From Centroberyx gerrardi (Eukaryota > Chordata > Actinopteri > Beryciformes > Berycidae): a stretch of DNA of 64,000 bases. The notes below the pieces were generated by a model. The model was given only the letters and a program-made list of their open reading frames with translations, did no database searches and was not told the origin of the DNA. The position numbers were made by a program, and so were the translations under genes. The stretch is taken from positions 9,181,504 to 9,245,503 of the forward strand of contig NC_136005.1 in assembly GCF_048128805.1 (NCBI RefSeq), given 5' to 3'. Of this stretch, positions 1-11,800 are shown in pieces. Position 1 is the stretch's first letter. Every line of letters starts with the position of its first letter.

Positions 1-504
1 TGTAACGATGTAAAGATACAGGTGAAACTGACAGCACAGAGAGATGTAGCAGGGCAGAGGGGCAGAAAAGCAGATTTCTCTGTAAAAGGGTCTCATTTCT
101 ATTCTTCACCTTGTAGACAAAAGCAAGCAACAAACAGAACAGTGTAGCAGTTTATATTTTTAAGTTATGTTATCTTTGACACAAAGTACTTTAGATATAT
201 ACAGGTTAGTTATTTGTTTGACAAATGGAACTATTTAAAATGGAGTACATTAGATAATTTTTCAGCCATCCAGGTAATTGGATCCTTTATTGATATTAGC
301 CTATATATTGACAATATAAGAGAATACAAGAATAAAAAGGCACTCAACCCCCCCAATATTAACTCATATTGTGCTGAAAGGAGACAGGCACAATTACCAG
401 TAACATGTTGTGTTGGACGATGGAACTATTACAGAAATCAAAGACAATTCATGCTTGAATACATGGAAACACTTTAATGTAACAAAGTGTAGGTGTTGAC
501 GTAG
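1..504. other. no gene recognised (probable FAAH intron 1)
   Basis: AT-rich sequence with no coding or RNA signature that I can support. If FAAH continues leftwards, everything from 1 to 2121 is its first intron. The stretches 1073-1430 and 1780-2121 are likewise without recognisable content. Confidence 0.4.
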
Positions 505-1072
505 CCCAATGCATGATGTCCTCGAGGGTGTTGCACCTTTATAGGGGTTAAACTTCTACTTCGACACTATATTTATAAGGAAAAACTGTTGCATCTGGAG
601 CAGTTAAGTCAAAGAACAGTCAGTTTGGATTATGGGTATTCAAATGGAAAAAAAGAACATGCCATTCTCAATTTGAATACAAATGAGACTGCCATTAAAC
701 AAGCGGCAGCTTGGAGTCTCATGCAAAACTTGCCTTATTATCTTTTGGGCGACCTCGTGAATCAAGAAAGCCAGTATTGGCAGTTGTTCATTTTGTTACA
801 CAAGATATGCAGCATCATAAATTGACTCATGTTGTAGCCACAGGACTTGCAGTGTTTTCCTAAACTGTTCATCATATAACATGACAGACTGTTCCAAGAA
901 CGCTATCCTGAAAGAAAACTCATCCCATTTTTTTAAGCACCATTTTATGATCTATTGCCCAGGCATGTTGATCACACTTGGACCACTACCAAAACTCTGG
1001 TGTATGAGGTTTGAAGCTAAGCATATTCCCCTCAAGTCTACATCAACCCATTTACAGTTTTGCAATAAGTGA
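505..1072 (+). pseudogene. fossil fragment of a multicopy uncharacterised gene family
   Basis: Three blocks in the same order as in a family of uncharacterised, highly repeated fish and invertebrate proteins that I know only from memory. They are HDVLEGVAPL near 512-541, a block with LDYGYSNGKKE and LLGDLVNQESQYWQLFILL near 589-815, and KHHFMIYCPGML followed by LWCMRFEAKH near 930-1025. The family may derive from a transposon; its function is unknown to me. The blocks lie in different frames and the copy is broken in several places, so it cannot be expressed as one protein. A protein search would settle the family. Confidence 0.5.
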
Positions 1073-1430
1073 AATGAGGTGAAGTGGGGTGGCATTGTGT
1101 TATGCCTTGTTAGGTTGTTTCAAGAAATTAATTAAATTAACAAAGTTTAAAGTACCATCTATTGTGTTTTCATAGCAGTGAACTAGTTTTGTGCTGAAGA
1201 ATAACACATTATTGTATTGGGTTTTTGGTATGTTTTTTAACAGTGTGCTGTCTACGACAGTACTATTAACAGTTTACACATTTGTGTTAACTTACCTGAC
1301 ACAGTTCCTGAGTTAATATCCTTAACACACTGGTTATGTCAACATTAATAGCCTACATCATCCAAAAATACAAGGAATTTGTGTGTAGGAATTTGACATG
1401 ATTTGTGTCATTTTTTAACATCCTTTAGAG

Positions 1431-1771
1431 AAGTGATTCTCAACCTTTTTCATATCAAGGACCCCAAATTCAGTCCACATTAGAGCCACAGACCCTCATT
1501 TGATGAGATTTTGTCTCTCGGACCCAAATCTGAGAATATTTTTATTGTCAGATATGATTTTGTCCAGAACTCCATGACTGTCTGCATTGCAGGTAGAGAG
1601 ATAACAGAGAAACTATGATCAGAACAGTCATTCTTCTACATTCTCTAACTGTGTTAACTTCATGTAAATGAAATAATGCTGAAGTTGAACAATTCATCAG
1701 TTTGCTGGGGACCCCCTGGAACCCCCTCAAGGACCCCTGGTGGTCCCCGGACCCCACGTTGAGAACCACTG
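1431..1771. mobile_element. hAT-type MITE with perfect 8-bp target duplication
   Basis: A 341-bp element with imperfect terminal inverted repeats (left AAGTGATTCTCAACC, right end reading CAGTGGTTCTCAACG on the minus strand). It is flanked by the direct repeat CTTTAGAG at 1423-1430 and 1772-1779. Terminal motif and 8-bp duplication are those of hAT transposons. No transposase is present. Confidence 0.85.
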
Positions 1772-2121
1772 CTTTAGAGTGTGCCTGAACAGTTTGTTTC
1801 CAAGTGTTAAATAGCCTAAGCCCTGCTGACGTGATGAATAAACATAATTAAAACATCTCTAAAAGGTCAATGCATAAATGTAGGCTATGTCATTAAGTTG
1901 AAGAATTTATTAAATTTCAATTTCAATGAGAGTGACATTAATTTTGACCCTGTTCATGGAAACTTGTAGGTCTGGAGTTAATTATTTAGCTATAGCTGGT
2001 GGTATAGCCAGGCAAGTTTCGGCGTTTTGGTGGCAAATGACAGATGCAGGGATTTTATACGTTAAGATTTAGTGAACATATAAACGTCCTAAACGTTGTC
2101 TAACGTCAAATTAAATCTTAC

Positions 2122-2331
2122 CGTGTCCTTGTACTGGCTCACAGCTCGCACGGCTCGCTGCAGGCTCTCAGCTCTTCGGTTTCTCGCTTTCAGGATTTTA
2201 TTTTGGACTTTTTGGTGGCTGAACCTCTTCACCACCAGGACCAGCGCTCCCATCCCGCAGGCAGCAGCCGTTAGTATCACTGTCCAGTTGAGCAGCTCCG
2301 CTCCCGGCAGAAGTGGCTTTGTATTTTCCAT
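2122..2331 (-). CDS. faah: fatty-acid amide hydrolase, first coding exon
   Basis: Exon 1 of a gene running leftwards out of the window. It encodes 70 residues from ATG at 2331 and ends in phase 0 at a GTAAGA donor (2121-2116). Residues about 16-34 form one hydrophobic segment (NWTVILTAAACGMGALVLVV). A basic, arginine-rich helix follows (KARNRRAESLQRA), resembling the N-terminus of vertebrate FAAH, where a single membrane anchor precedes the RARQRQRAGLE-type helix. FAAH hydrolyses anandamide and other fatty-acid amides at intracellular membranes. The amidase-signature domain lies in later exons that I could not find between 1 and 2121. The neighbouring UQCRH on the same strand supports the call, because UQCRH and FAAH are also close together in mammals. 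The assignment rests on a short exon. Confidence 0.7.
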
Positions 2332-3401
2332 GATACTGTAACTCTCCTGTCAGACTCAAGCTAAGCAGTTAGCTAACCGGCTAGCAAGAACAGACTGTCC
2401 GCAGTTGAAGTAGCTAGCTCGATGTCAGATCATTTAAAAGCATCACAGGTAAAGTAGGCTGGGCTGGCGCGGCATTTTTGCATATTCGTCGCGGATTTGG
2501 GTTCCTAACAATTGGGGGAAAGTGCTGTAAATGTTACAGCCTATTACCGGTGAACTCATACAGCTTGCTTGATGCAGTGCAACGAGAGATTGGTGGAGGG
2601 CGCTCGTGCCTTTTCAACTTCTGACGACCTGCTGCATCTGGTTTGACGGTTTCATTGTTGTGCAATCAAACTCGAGTATGATACAAAGTATGTTGCCGCC
2701 ACATAACCCACATTTATACAAGACGTCTTTCATAATCATCTAACCAACAGAAATACTAGTCATTTTGCTTAAAACACCCATCAGTTTATCAAACAGAAGA
2801 TAATCAGGTAACACTTTATTTGGACAGTCCAATGCTGATACTCAACTTGCTAGTTGAATTAATTCCTGCTCAATTCCCCATTGTCAAATAAAATGATTTC
2901 TCCTTTATAATTAACTGCACGAACAGGCATTTTTGCACAGCTAAAGCTATGAACTGTAACCCGCAATAAGGCCACTGCAATAAAATCTTGTAAAAACTGT
3001 ATTTGATCCTTAGCAGCCCACAAGCAACTGCAGCCACTACAGATAGGCTTTATATGGAAATGCAGCCAGTCGTGTTTAAATAAACTGTGTGATAACATTT
3101 GATTTCAAACATCAAACGCTGACATGATCACTTTACAATCTCATACTTGTTTTATAGGTATAAAATATGGACACATGACACAAGGTAAGTGGTTTTCAAG
3201 CCATCCAATTTAATGAAATGCTGACACAACCTTGTTTCAATACTTAATTTACAATTTGTTCACATAAGCAGATACAGTGTGCACTTTAAATTACAACATA
3301 CAGCAGATCCATATATGTGGATCTTTTTAAAACCATGTTCTTCTTATGTTTCAGTATTTGAAGAATGCCATCAGCCAGTAGAGCAACAATCTGGAAGGAC
3401 T
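2332..3401. other. intergenic: FAAH 5' flank and UQCRH 3' flank
   Basis: About 1.07 kb between the FAAH start codon and the UQCRH stop codon, genes on the same strand. No further gene is visible; in mammals NSUN4 lies between these two. On the minus strand an ATTAAA (3214-3209) and an AATAAA (2820-2815) are candidate poly(A) signals for UQCRH. The FAAH promoter must lie in the lower part, but I see no certain core element. Confidence 0.4.
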
Positions 3402-6400
3402 TCATTTGACAGAATGGAAGAGTTTGTGCGCCACCTAGAGTGAAAGGGAAATAAGAGGCAATTCCGTAATACAAACATACTGGATGTGTAAGACAAATAA
3501 TTGTTTGTCCCAAATTAGTGAGCCTCAGAAAGCTTTGCAATGGAACTCAAATCTGAACTCAAATCTTAATCACATCAAATAATATTAATCACATTACTCC
3601 TTGGTAGGAAAAATTATGCAGGCTTCAGGCAAAATATTCTGCAACTGGAAAAAAAAAACGTTACTAGGTGGTCTTTTTATATTTCAAACAGAGTATTATG
3701 TATTCCACAGCTAGATTTTTTGTTGGCCATTCCAAAAAGGACATTTGAAGCGGTCACAGTGCTGCTAAAGTCACTTTATATGGAGGTAACAGTAAATAAG
3801 AGTTCCCAGCTCAGAAAAATCACTCCGCGCTCAAAGAGGTAATTACAAGTTGGAAAATCTGGGCTCATAAATGGACCAGGCTTTCTCTTAGAAAACTTGG
3901 CACTACCCAATGCAATAGTGAGTCATAAAATTCTGCATATCATTCAAAACAACACCGTGTAGATTGCAAATTAAAGCAGGCAAGGATAAAACCTGAAACC
4001 TTTAACAATGACCAAGGCACATGATTAAGGAAATTTGTCTTTCAGAGAGGGTGAATCCTTCCACGGTAGTTCTTCTAAGGTCTGAGGTGAGAAGTTAACT
4101 CTACACAATAACCACCACACAGGGCTGCAAATACAGGGGTCAAAAAGGTTTAGGCCATTAATGTCACTACAAAAACATTCTAAGGCTAAATTTGGTTCAA
4201 AGGATAAACAGTTAAAGAACAGAGGGAATGAGCAGAGGACAAGTTCACCACTTTCATGAACACTTCTAAGTCATAAGTCGCTCCAACGAATATTCCCACA
4301 TCACATGAACGCAGCATAAACTACAGCCACATTCACAAGGGGAGGGGCGTAGTCGTAGAAGAGTGTGACATGGAGGGACAAAGACAGATGCAAAAGGAAA
4401 AAGATTGACAATTCGGTATCCTCAATTTTGACTGTCAAATCAAGTTTTCCCAGTCATATGATGGCCAATACCATTTGTAAATGAATGTTAATTAATAACA
4501 GCTACTTGATAATGTGTTTATTTCCTCATTCTGAAACTTGCTTTATGTTTGTTATTACTGTCTTATTTTAAAATTAACAATTACATATCTTCTTGTTTTA
4601 TGGCTAACATTACCATGTCAACCACAAATAAAAAAAACAGCAAGTAATTTAGTTAATATCAGCTATGACATGCCATTTTTATCTAAAAATTATTTCATTT
4701 ATTTCACATTTACCCGCTTATTCCTATTTGGGGTCACAGGGGGCTGGAGCCTATCCCAGCATGCACTGAGCGGAAGTCAATATAGTCTCCGATCGAGCTG
4801 ACTAGCATGTTTTTGGACTGTGGGAGGAAACCCACACCAACATGGGGAGAAACTCCACACAGAAAGGACCACGGCCAAGATTCGAACACATGACCTCGTT
4901 GCTGTGATGCAACAGTGCTAACCATCGAGCCACTGTGCCGTGAGCCATGTCTAAAAATGATATGATACATTGAATTTAAAATAAATCTTTAATTCCTTGC
5001 ACTTGATTGCAGAAATTTGTGCCATCTTTCAAGTCCTTTGCTGATATTTCTACGTCAATGTCAAATTTAGATGCAAGTGCTTGTTACAAGTGGGAGGCAT
5101 GTATTTTTAATCTTATTCGATGTCACTGCAGGTTTAGGTGCATTCTGAAACAAAGCATTTGATGAAATCTCACTTCATCAAGCCAATCAGTAAGCAAGTT
5201 AGAACAGATTATTTGCCGTTTCTCGTCAAATGTCCAAAGATCACCGAGGCTTCATGGGAATTAATTTGGGACCTACAGTGTTAGATGTCCTCTTGCTTTG
5301 TTCCAAAATGTACTTAAACCTGCAATGACATCACATGATGAGATTGAAAAAACCTGCGTCCTCTTCTATCAATCATTTGCATCTAAATTTGGTGCCAGCA
5401 CAGAAATTTCAACCAAGGACTTGAAGGATCGCACCAATTTCTGCAATCAGGTGCACGGAATGAAAGATTTATTTTAAAGTCATGTAATTTTCAAAATATT
5501 ATTTTTAGACATTTTAAAATGACATATCACTGCTAATGTCAACTGAATTACTTGACTTGAATTACTGGTTGACATGCAAAAATCCATCTAAGACAATGTT
5601 ATTTTTATGTGGCCTTTCTAAATGGCAAGTCTTACATACCTCCTAGAACATCACTCAAGACCACGTCTGAATTGAACGAAGGATCCACAAAGCAGCTCAT
5701 ATTTCAATAAAATCTCAGGTTTTGTACCCGTTTATACTTGTTACAGGAAATGTGGTTTGTGAAGCTCCCTTGTAGTTATTCTTTTCATACAGGGTGACAA
5801 TTTGAAAACCCCAATGAACCAGCCTTAATATAAAGGTTACAGGCAACCTAGTTGGGTGGTTAGTACGCTGAAAGTTGGGGAAAATTCAAAGACAATGAAG
5901 GAATAATAAGCCAAACACAATACTTTTTGAAATTTAGGTAAATAGGTTACATCGCTGGTTCGCCACGTGTTAGCTGGGTAATCTTGACTCTTGGCTCCAT
6001 CGTGTTTGTTTACCGTTTTATGGTGAGTGTTGAATACCAGCAGATATTACACTTACACAGTGGTCCCGAGCATGGAGGAAGTCAAAGAGCTCCTCAGTGC
6101 AGTCCTCCTGAGTCGCAGACCGGGAGCCAACTCTGGTCTCACATTGCTCCAGTCGCTCTCGAGTGTGGACGCAATGCTCTGCGTCTTCACATTTCTGTCG
6201 CATTGTCTCAAGGGGATCCTAGGATAGAATATTCAACATTTAGTATTTGCCTTTGCACTTCTCCAACACCTTGTATGGATCAAAGAAGACTTATTTTCAG
6301 TATGGGAGGTTACAGTGGGGGCTACCTTGTTTTATCTATAGGGAACCACAAAATTGCAACCGCCCAACGTGGGGCTCGAACCCACGACCCTGAGATTAAG

Positions 6401-6945
6401 AGTCTCATGCTCTACCGACTGAGCTAGCCGGGCTTAGATTCAAACACAGGTTGACAGTCATCGGGTACTAATACAGAGGATCAATCATACTAATGTTAGT
6501 TGTTGCACATACCACCATATCTTCCTCTTCCTCCTCCTCTTCTTCTTCCTCCTCCTGACAGTCACAAAAAAACATTCAGATTCACCCGGTGATACCACCA
6601 GTTAGCTACTGCAACTACATGATTTACAATTTCACCGTCAGGCAAATTAACAGATCTATGTTAAACTGCAACTAGACGGTTATGGTTTGCTGCACAAATT
6701 ACAAACAACATCCTCCTGAATGACGAAGACGAGTTAACATTGGCTAACACTAACATAAGCTAGCTGACGTTTACGTTAGCTAATGCTAATGCTAGCTAAG
6801 CTATGACTGACTAACTAGCTAGCTAGCTAGCTAGCTAGCTCACATTACCAAACGTTATCATCAACATAGAATTAACTTGGTATCCGAAAAGGTGACTAAC
6901 ATCGTCGGGTTCTCCGTTCATGATCATTTTCTCTTCGAAAACCAT
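3402..6945 (-). CDS. uqcrh: UQCRH, complex III hinge subunit (4 coding exons)
   Basis: Coding exons on the minus strand: 6945-6901 (15 codons), 6554-6513 (14 codons), 6218-6057 (54 codons) and 3434-3402 (10 codons plus TGA), all phase 0, total 93 aa. Donors GTTAGT, GTATGT and GTAAGT and AG acceptors fit. Exon 2 encodes eleven consecutive glutamates, the acidic stretch of the hinge protein. Exon 3 carries [13 protein letters not shown] preceded by TQEDCT, with the family's cysteine spacing C-x5-C-x9-C-x13-C-x13-C. Exon 4 gives [10 protein letters not shown], the conserved C-terminus. The protein sits on the intermembrane-space side of the cytochrome bc1 complex next to cytochrome c1 and helps cytochrome c docking. 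Human UQCRH has 91 aa, so this copy looks complete. Intron 2 hosts a tRNA-Lys gene; intron 3 (about 2.6 kb) hosts repeats. Confidence 0.95.
4700..4945 (+). mobile_element. L2/Maui-like LINE 3' tail
   Basis: Contains the hallmarks of fish L2-type tails in order: GGGGGCTGGAGCCTATCCCAG, GGACTGTGGGAGGAAACC, AACTCCACACAGAAAGGACC and GAGCCACTGTGCCG. Only the 3' tail is present, in UQCRH intron 3, antisense to the gene. Confidence 0.8.
4975..5476. repeat. foldback element with long inverted arms
   Basis: The left arm (about 4975-5175) and right arm (about 5290-5476) are inverted copies of one another. For example AATAAATCTTTAATTCCTTG at 4981 mirrors the sequence ending at 5476, and TGTCACTGCAGGTTTAGGTG at 5121 mirrors 5306-5330. 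Arms are diverged by indels and substitutions. No coding sequence is seen. It looks like a hairpin-type non-autonomous DNA element in UQCRH intron 3. Confidence 0.7.
5394..5746 (+). repeat. repeat shared with the CYP2 3' flanks
   Basis: Three collinear blocks match the sequence behind every CYP2 stop codon: 5394-5475 with 17556-17638, 5591-5643 with 17639-17692, and 5704-5746 with 17693-17738. The match includes the motif AATAAAATCTCA. The right arm of the foldback element lies inside the first block. Position in a UQCRH intron argues for an interspersed repeat rather than a CYP2 remnant. Confidence 0.65.
6361..6433 (-). tRNA. tRNA-Lys (anticodon CTT)
   Basis: 73 nt on the minus strand with a full cloverleaf: acceptor stem GCCCGGC/GTTGGGC (with G-T pairs), D arm TAGCTCAGTCGGTAGAGC, anticodon arm TGAGA-CTCTTAA-TCTCA and T arm GTGGG-TTCGAGC-CCCAC, then discriminator G. 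A-box TAGCTCAGTCGG and B-box GGTTCGAGCCC are canonical. A TTTT run at 6353-6350 is a plausible Pol III terminator. It appears functional and lies in UQCRH intron 2 on the same strand. Confidence 0.97.
6815..6840. repeat. (CTAG)n microsatellite
   Basis: Self-complementary tetranucleotide repeat in UQCRH intron 1, embedded in a GCTAGC/TTAGC-rich stretch (about 6750-6840). Confidence 0.9.
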
Positions 6946-8634
6946 GATTCTGATGCTCCTGTTCTAAGGTGACCGGCTGTCAAATCTTGGGTATTTGTGG
7001 AGGACGCAGCAGGTCACACAAGCTCACTGGACCGCTATCAAGTCAGCGAAAAAAAGCAAAGGACTTCCGGTAATAACCTTCAAAATAAAACCCTTATTGA
7101 TGAACATTTGTTGCAACCGGTTGCAACGTTGTTTGAGTAATACTTGAGACTACATTTAAGAATGAAAATGGTAAATAAAAATGCAATTTATTTTTTCCAA
7201 AGTGTTGTTTTCACATTGTAGACATATGGGACTATGTGAGATGCAGTACACTATATGGCTGCCATAACGTCAGACACTTGCTCAAACTCAAAAGTTATAA
7301 GACTATGAGGGATATCTTGAAAAGGTGAATTTTAACCCATAGCAGGGCAATATAGCCCTCAGCCAATTGACATTCATAATCTTTCAATATGAATTTCCAT
7401 GTAGTATAATCTTATTAGTTTTACAGATAGGGTTTTGATTCCATTGCTTTATTTCATTGGGATTTTTCTTCTGTACAATCCAAATCCTATTCTTTTTGTG
7501 ACAATTTTTGTTTTATTTTGAAGGCACAATCACCGGGCTTCCGGTCTAATTCTAGTTGTCTCCGGCTGTCTTGACGCAGCTAAAAAACTGGAATGCTGTC
7601 GTCACGGCACTTCCCTCTGTCGTCACCTGTCAACATTATGGAACTCTACTGCCACCACTTGCTTGGAAGGTGTGACTGCACCAGGATCACAAGAACATGG
7701 AGAGAAAACGTAAATAATTATGGCTGTAGAAGATAAAGTAAGTTGGAATGTGACGTGAAGTCAACTTGAAGAAAGAGAAAGGAAATTCATTGTTTTAACT
7801 GTATGGAGGAAGAAGCCCACAGGGAGGATAGAGATCTTAGTGGCTGCCAAACGGTTTCTGGATATGAATGATGCAGCAGGAAAAGATCTTCAGAAAAAAA
7901 GACAGAATGAATGGCAATGAAAGGGGGATTCCAATCAGTTTAAGAATTCATACATGTTATTTCCATGGTCTAGGAAAGATGAACCACTTTTTCCCAAAGC
8001 AGAAATCACCAGATTATTACCAGATTATTAACCTCAAACCTGTGATGTTGTCAAGATATAAAACCTGGAGCTGCTCTATTGCTGATTAGGAGGCTGATGC
8101 TGTAGATCCACAGTGTTCATTTGAGTGTTTACAGCCTGGACAAATGAGCTGTGCTCAATTACAGCTCTATTATTTCTAAACCAGAAAACATACCCAAATC
8201 CCTCTAATTGCTCTTCATTCTCTATGGAACAGCTCCTAATTTACATCCTGATGGCATCACTAGTTTACATTTCAGTTTTCTGGTTTCTGGCTTTGGGACA
8301 CAGATGCTCATATTCACAAATATTGATTGGTCTGTCTCATACCATAAAATACAAATTAATTCATGAGTGGTATTTTGCTTTATAATATAACAGAAATACA
8401 GGATTAGAAGGATTAGTAATTAATATGGCTATTGTTATTAATGAAAAAGTTAAGAGATCATCCGACTGTAAAGAAGAATACACACCAGGTTACCATATGC
8501 CAATGCACATTTTGGAACCAGACTCCATTGACTTAAATTATTTCCAAACAAACACTATTTAACTGCTGACTTTCTGTCTGCACTGTTAACACCAGGCAAC
8601 ACATACTGTACCCTGCTATTAAATTAGACTCTAG
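6946..8634. other. intergenic between UQCRH start and the CYP2 array
   Basis: Holds the UQCRH 5' flank just left of 7100 and about 1.5 kb of sequence that occurs nowhere else in the window. I recognise no gene, RNA or known transposon here. It ends where homology to the array units begins (near 8635), so it is the unique distal 5' flank of the first P450 gene. Confidence 0.5.
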
Positions 8635-8689
8635 TTGCATTATAACAGGGCAACTGATTAACAGTGTTTGATCTTTGATTTTCACAAAG

Positions 8690-8701
8690 AGGTCAAAGTC
8701 A
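8690..8701 (+). promoter_or_regulatory. HNF4-like DR1 motif, U1 promoter
   Basis: AGGTCAAAGTCA, a DR1-type site close to the HNF4 consensus, ends 141 bp before the U1 start codon. It is identical in all six units. ATTAAC, an HNF1-like half site, lies just upstream. Binding is inferred from sequence only. Confidence 0.4.
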
Positions 8702-8841
8702 AGGAAAAGTAGCATTTGATTGGCAGATACCCCTAGGCCTTTGTGGTGTGCCAAAGAGCAACAACATCAGACTTCCCTTTGTCACACAGCAGGAAGGAAA
8801 AACAGTTTTCATCCAAAAGGGCCGAAGCCCTTGTTTGCAAA

Positions 8842-11800
8842 ATGGATTCAGTCTCTTCTGTATTTGGATCCTCTGTTCATTGGGTGGATGCTCAGAGTCT
8901 GCTCCTCTTCACTGTGGTCTTCTTCCTCATAGCAGATTATATCAAGAACCGCCGGCCAAGCAGCTTCCCTCCTGGACCCTGGGCATTACCTTTTGTGGGG
9001 AACATATTTACTGTGGACTTTAACAGGACCCACGAGGATCTGACTCAGGTATGAACAGAGGTTACATGTCAAATGTTAAAATTGTGTCACCATTGTTAAT
9101 TGATAGGGTACATATTTTTGTCATTAAACTGTCCGATTCTTATTACACGTGTTAACCAAGATCTTCAGCTGCATGTTTTTTATTCCATCTCTTCATACTC
9201 TTTTTCCTGGCTGTACCCCATCTAGGCCTGTAGCTACCTTTACCATCAAACATCTTGAATATGTGGGAGTTATACTATTCCTCCTCTCTCACACCTCTTT
9301 ACAGTTAGCAGAGAGATATGGAGATGTGTACAGCCTGAGAATGGGTCAGACGTGGATGGTGGTGTTGAATGGGTTCCAGATCCTGAAAGAGGCTCTGGTG
9401 GTCCAGGGAGACAGCCTGGCAGACCGCCCAATACTTCCTCTCCAGGAGAAGATGATGCTTAGTCGAGGTGAGAGGACTTGTAATGCTGAGAAAATGTCCT
9501 CCCATGTGGGTAATATTAATGTAAGGAATATGTGTCTTTACACACAGTGGTACTGATTGTGAAGAATTATTAATTGTTGTTGGGTGGCACAAGTGATAAA
9601 ATAAATATTCCTACAATATCAAACAAGCACAGATCCTGTACAGACCCACGGCACGTGTTCAATTCAATTCAATGCACTGAAGTATTACGACACGGTTATC
9701 GGTTAAATAATTCCACGAACGTCACTTAGATACCACAGGTGATAACGTTATGTAACGTTAAAGTTTATAGGGCAACGGAAGACGTGGATGTAGGTAAATT
9801 AACGGCAGAGAGTAGGGCTCGGTGTGTGTGGGAGCAATGCTCGGCTAGCGCAACACATTTATCGGTTAAATTACTTATTCCACCAGCGTCACATACCACA
9901 GGTAATAACGTTACCTATCGTTATGGTTTGCAGGACAGCAGAAGATGTGGATATCTGTAAATTGACGGCAAAGAGTGTGGCTCTGTGTGAGATCCAATAT
10001 GGCATTATCAGTGTATGGGAGTCAATGTGGCATTTAGCCCATAGGCAAGAGGCCATCTCTTAGTCAAAGATGCCCTCTAGAGGCCATCTCACAAAGTGAC
10101 ATCTCACTAAGCGTTACCTGACTGACTGACTGACTGACTGACCTGAATTTTCCTCATGATGCCCTCGGCTGCGGCGTAAGAAAAATCAGTCTCATATCAG
10201 TCTCATAAAGTTAACTTGGAATATCAACTAATAATTGAATAATTATTATTGAAATTTCAATATTAATAGTTCATCTACAATGCACACAGAGGCTAATCTT
10301 GTGTATCGACAGTTCTCCACACAGTATTTTGTGACTGTTGTGGTTAATAATACCGTATCCATAGGAAAGCATTGATGAATGAATATACTGTTTATTACAT
10401 TGCTCTGTCTCCCAGTCAATGTGACAGTTGACACAATGTGCGGTTGTTTGCACTTTCAAGAAGGTTAAAAACTTGCCTTTGCTAATGTAAATTTTTCTGA
10501 CTTGGCACTTGGAAGTGTGGAGAACAGACAACCATTCTTTAACCTTTGGGAAATATCTGTATTTATGTGTTGTGTGCACGCATCTTTGTCTTCCTATTTT
10601 CATTTGAACCTGTTGTTTAAGATATATCTATGTCATCTTTAAGATAAGCACACTTTTGTTTTCAAATAGTTTTCAATAGCGCCTTAAAACTTATTGATGA
10701 ATGTTTACATTAGTCATGTACACTGAATATACCAAATGCTAGGGACATCTTCCTGATATTTAGTTGCAGCCCCTTTTGCACAATTCACATCTCAGTTGTC
10801 TCAGAGCTTAAAAATCCTTCTCTAACTCGTCTACCTCTCTTTATCTATATCTCCTCCTTTGTGATTGGTATAGATTTAATAAGAGAAATCAATAAGGGGC
10901 AATGGCTTTCACCTGGATTCACCTCATCAGTATAGAGCATGAAAAGAGCCCTAACATCACTAATATTGTCCCTAATATTTTGTTTGGTGTATAGCAACAA
11001 CAGATATGGATAGATTTAATAACCTAGTAATAGATTGAAAATTTGTCCAATGAATTTGATTCCTATTAGGATTAGGCTTAGGTTTTCAGGTTCTTTTTCT
11101 ACTGTTGACAAGTTTGTTCAGCCCCTGAATATTTCCCCTCAGGTGTAGTTTTCACTAACGGCCATATGTGGAAGCAGCAGAGGCGTTTTGCACTTTCTAC
11201 CCTCAAATACTTCGGAGTTGGCAAGAAGTCCCTGGAACCTGCCATCTTGGATGAATTCACATATTGTGCTAAAGACATTGCTGACCATAAAGGTAAATAG
11301 CGAATGCATAGTGAGACATTTGGAATGAATGTATACATAATTTACATATAATTGTCTGTTTAACTGTGCAGGTAAGCCCTTTAATCCACACTTAATCATC
11401 AACAATGCTGTCTCCAACATCATCTGCTCCCTGGTTTTTGGTCATCGCTTTGAGTACGCGGATGAGAGGTTCAGGAAACTGATAAGGAAGTTTGACACTG
11501 CTCTCCAGATTGAAGGCTCCATTTGGGCACAGGTAAGTAATATATACACTATGGCAAAAAGTATACAGACAGCGCTAATTAGTGGATTCTGGTATATAAA
11601 ATCCCATGCAATCTCCTTACACAAATATTGGCAGTAGAATGGGCCGTACTGAAGAGCTCAGTGACCTTCAACGTCATAGGAAGGCAGCAATGTTCCGACA
11701 TCTTGTGGAAAGCCTTCCCAGAAGAGTGGAGGCTGTTATAGCAGCAAAGGGGGGGACAAACTACACATTAATGCCCATGATTTTGGAATGAGATGTTCGA

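Noticed and set aside
2096-2341. 81-codon open frame on the plus strand
   Set aside because: Shadow of FAAH exon 1 on the other strand.
5394-5746. Remnant of a lost CYP2 gene left of the array
   Set aside because: It sits in UQCRH intron 3 and partly belongs to a foldback element, so a dispersed repeat explains the match better.
5984-6427. 147-codon open frame on the plus strand
   Set aside because: It is antisense to UQCRH exon 3 and runs through the tRNA gene; the minus-strand protein is unmistakable.
10118-10141. CRISPR-like or regulatory repeat array
   Set aside because: A plain tetranucleotide microsatellite in a vertebrate intron.
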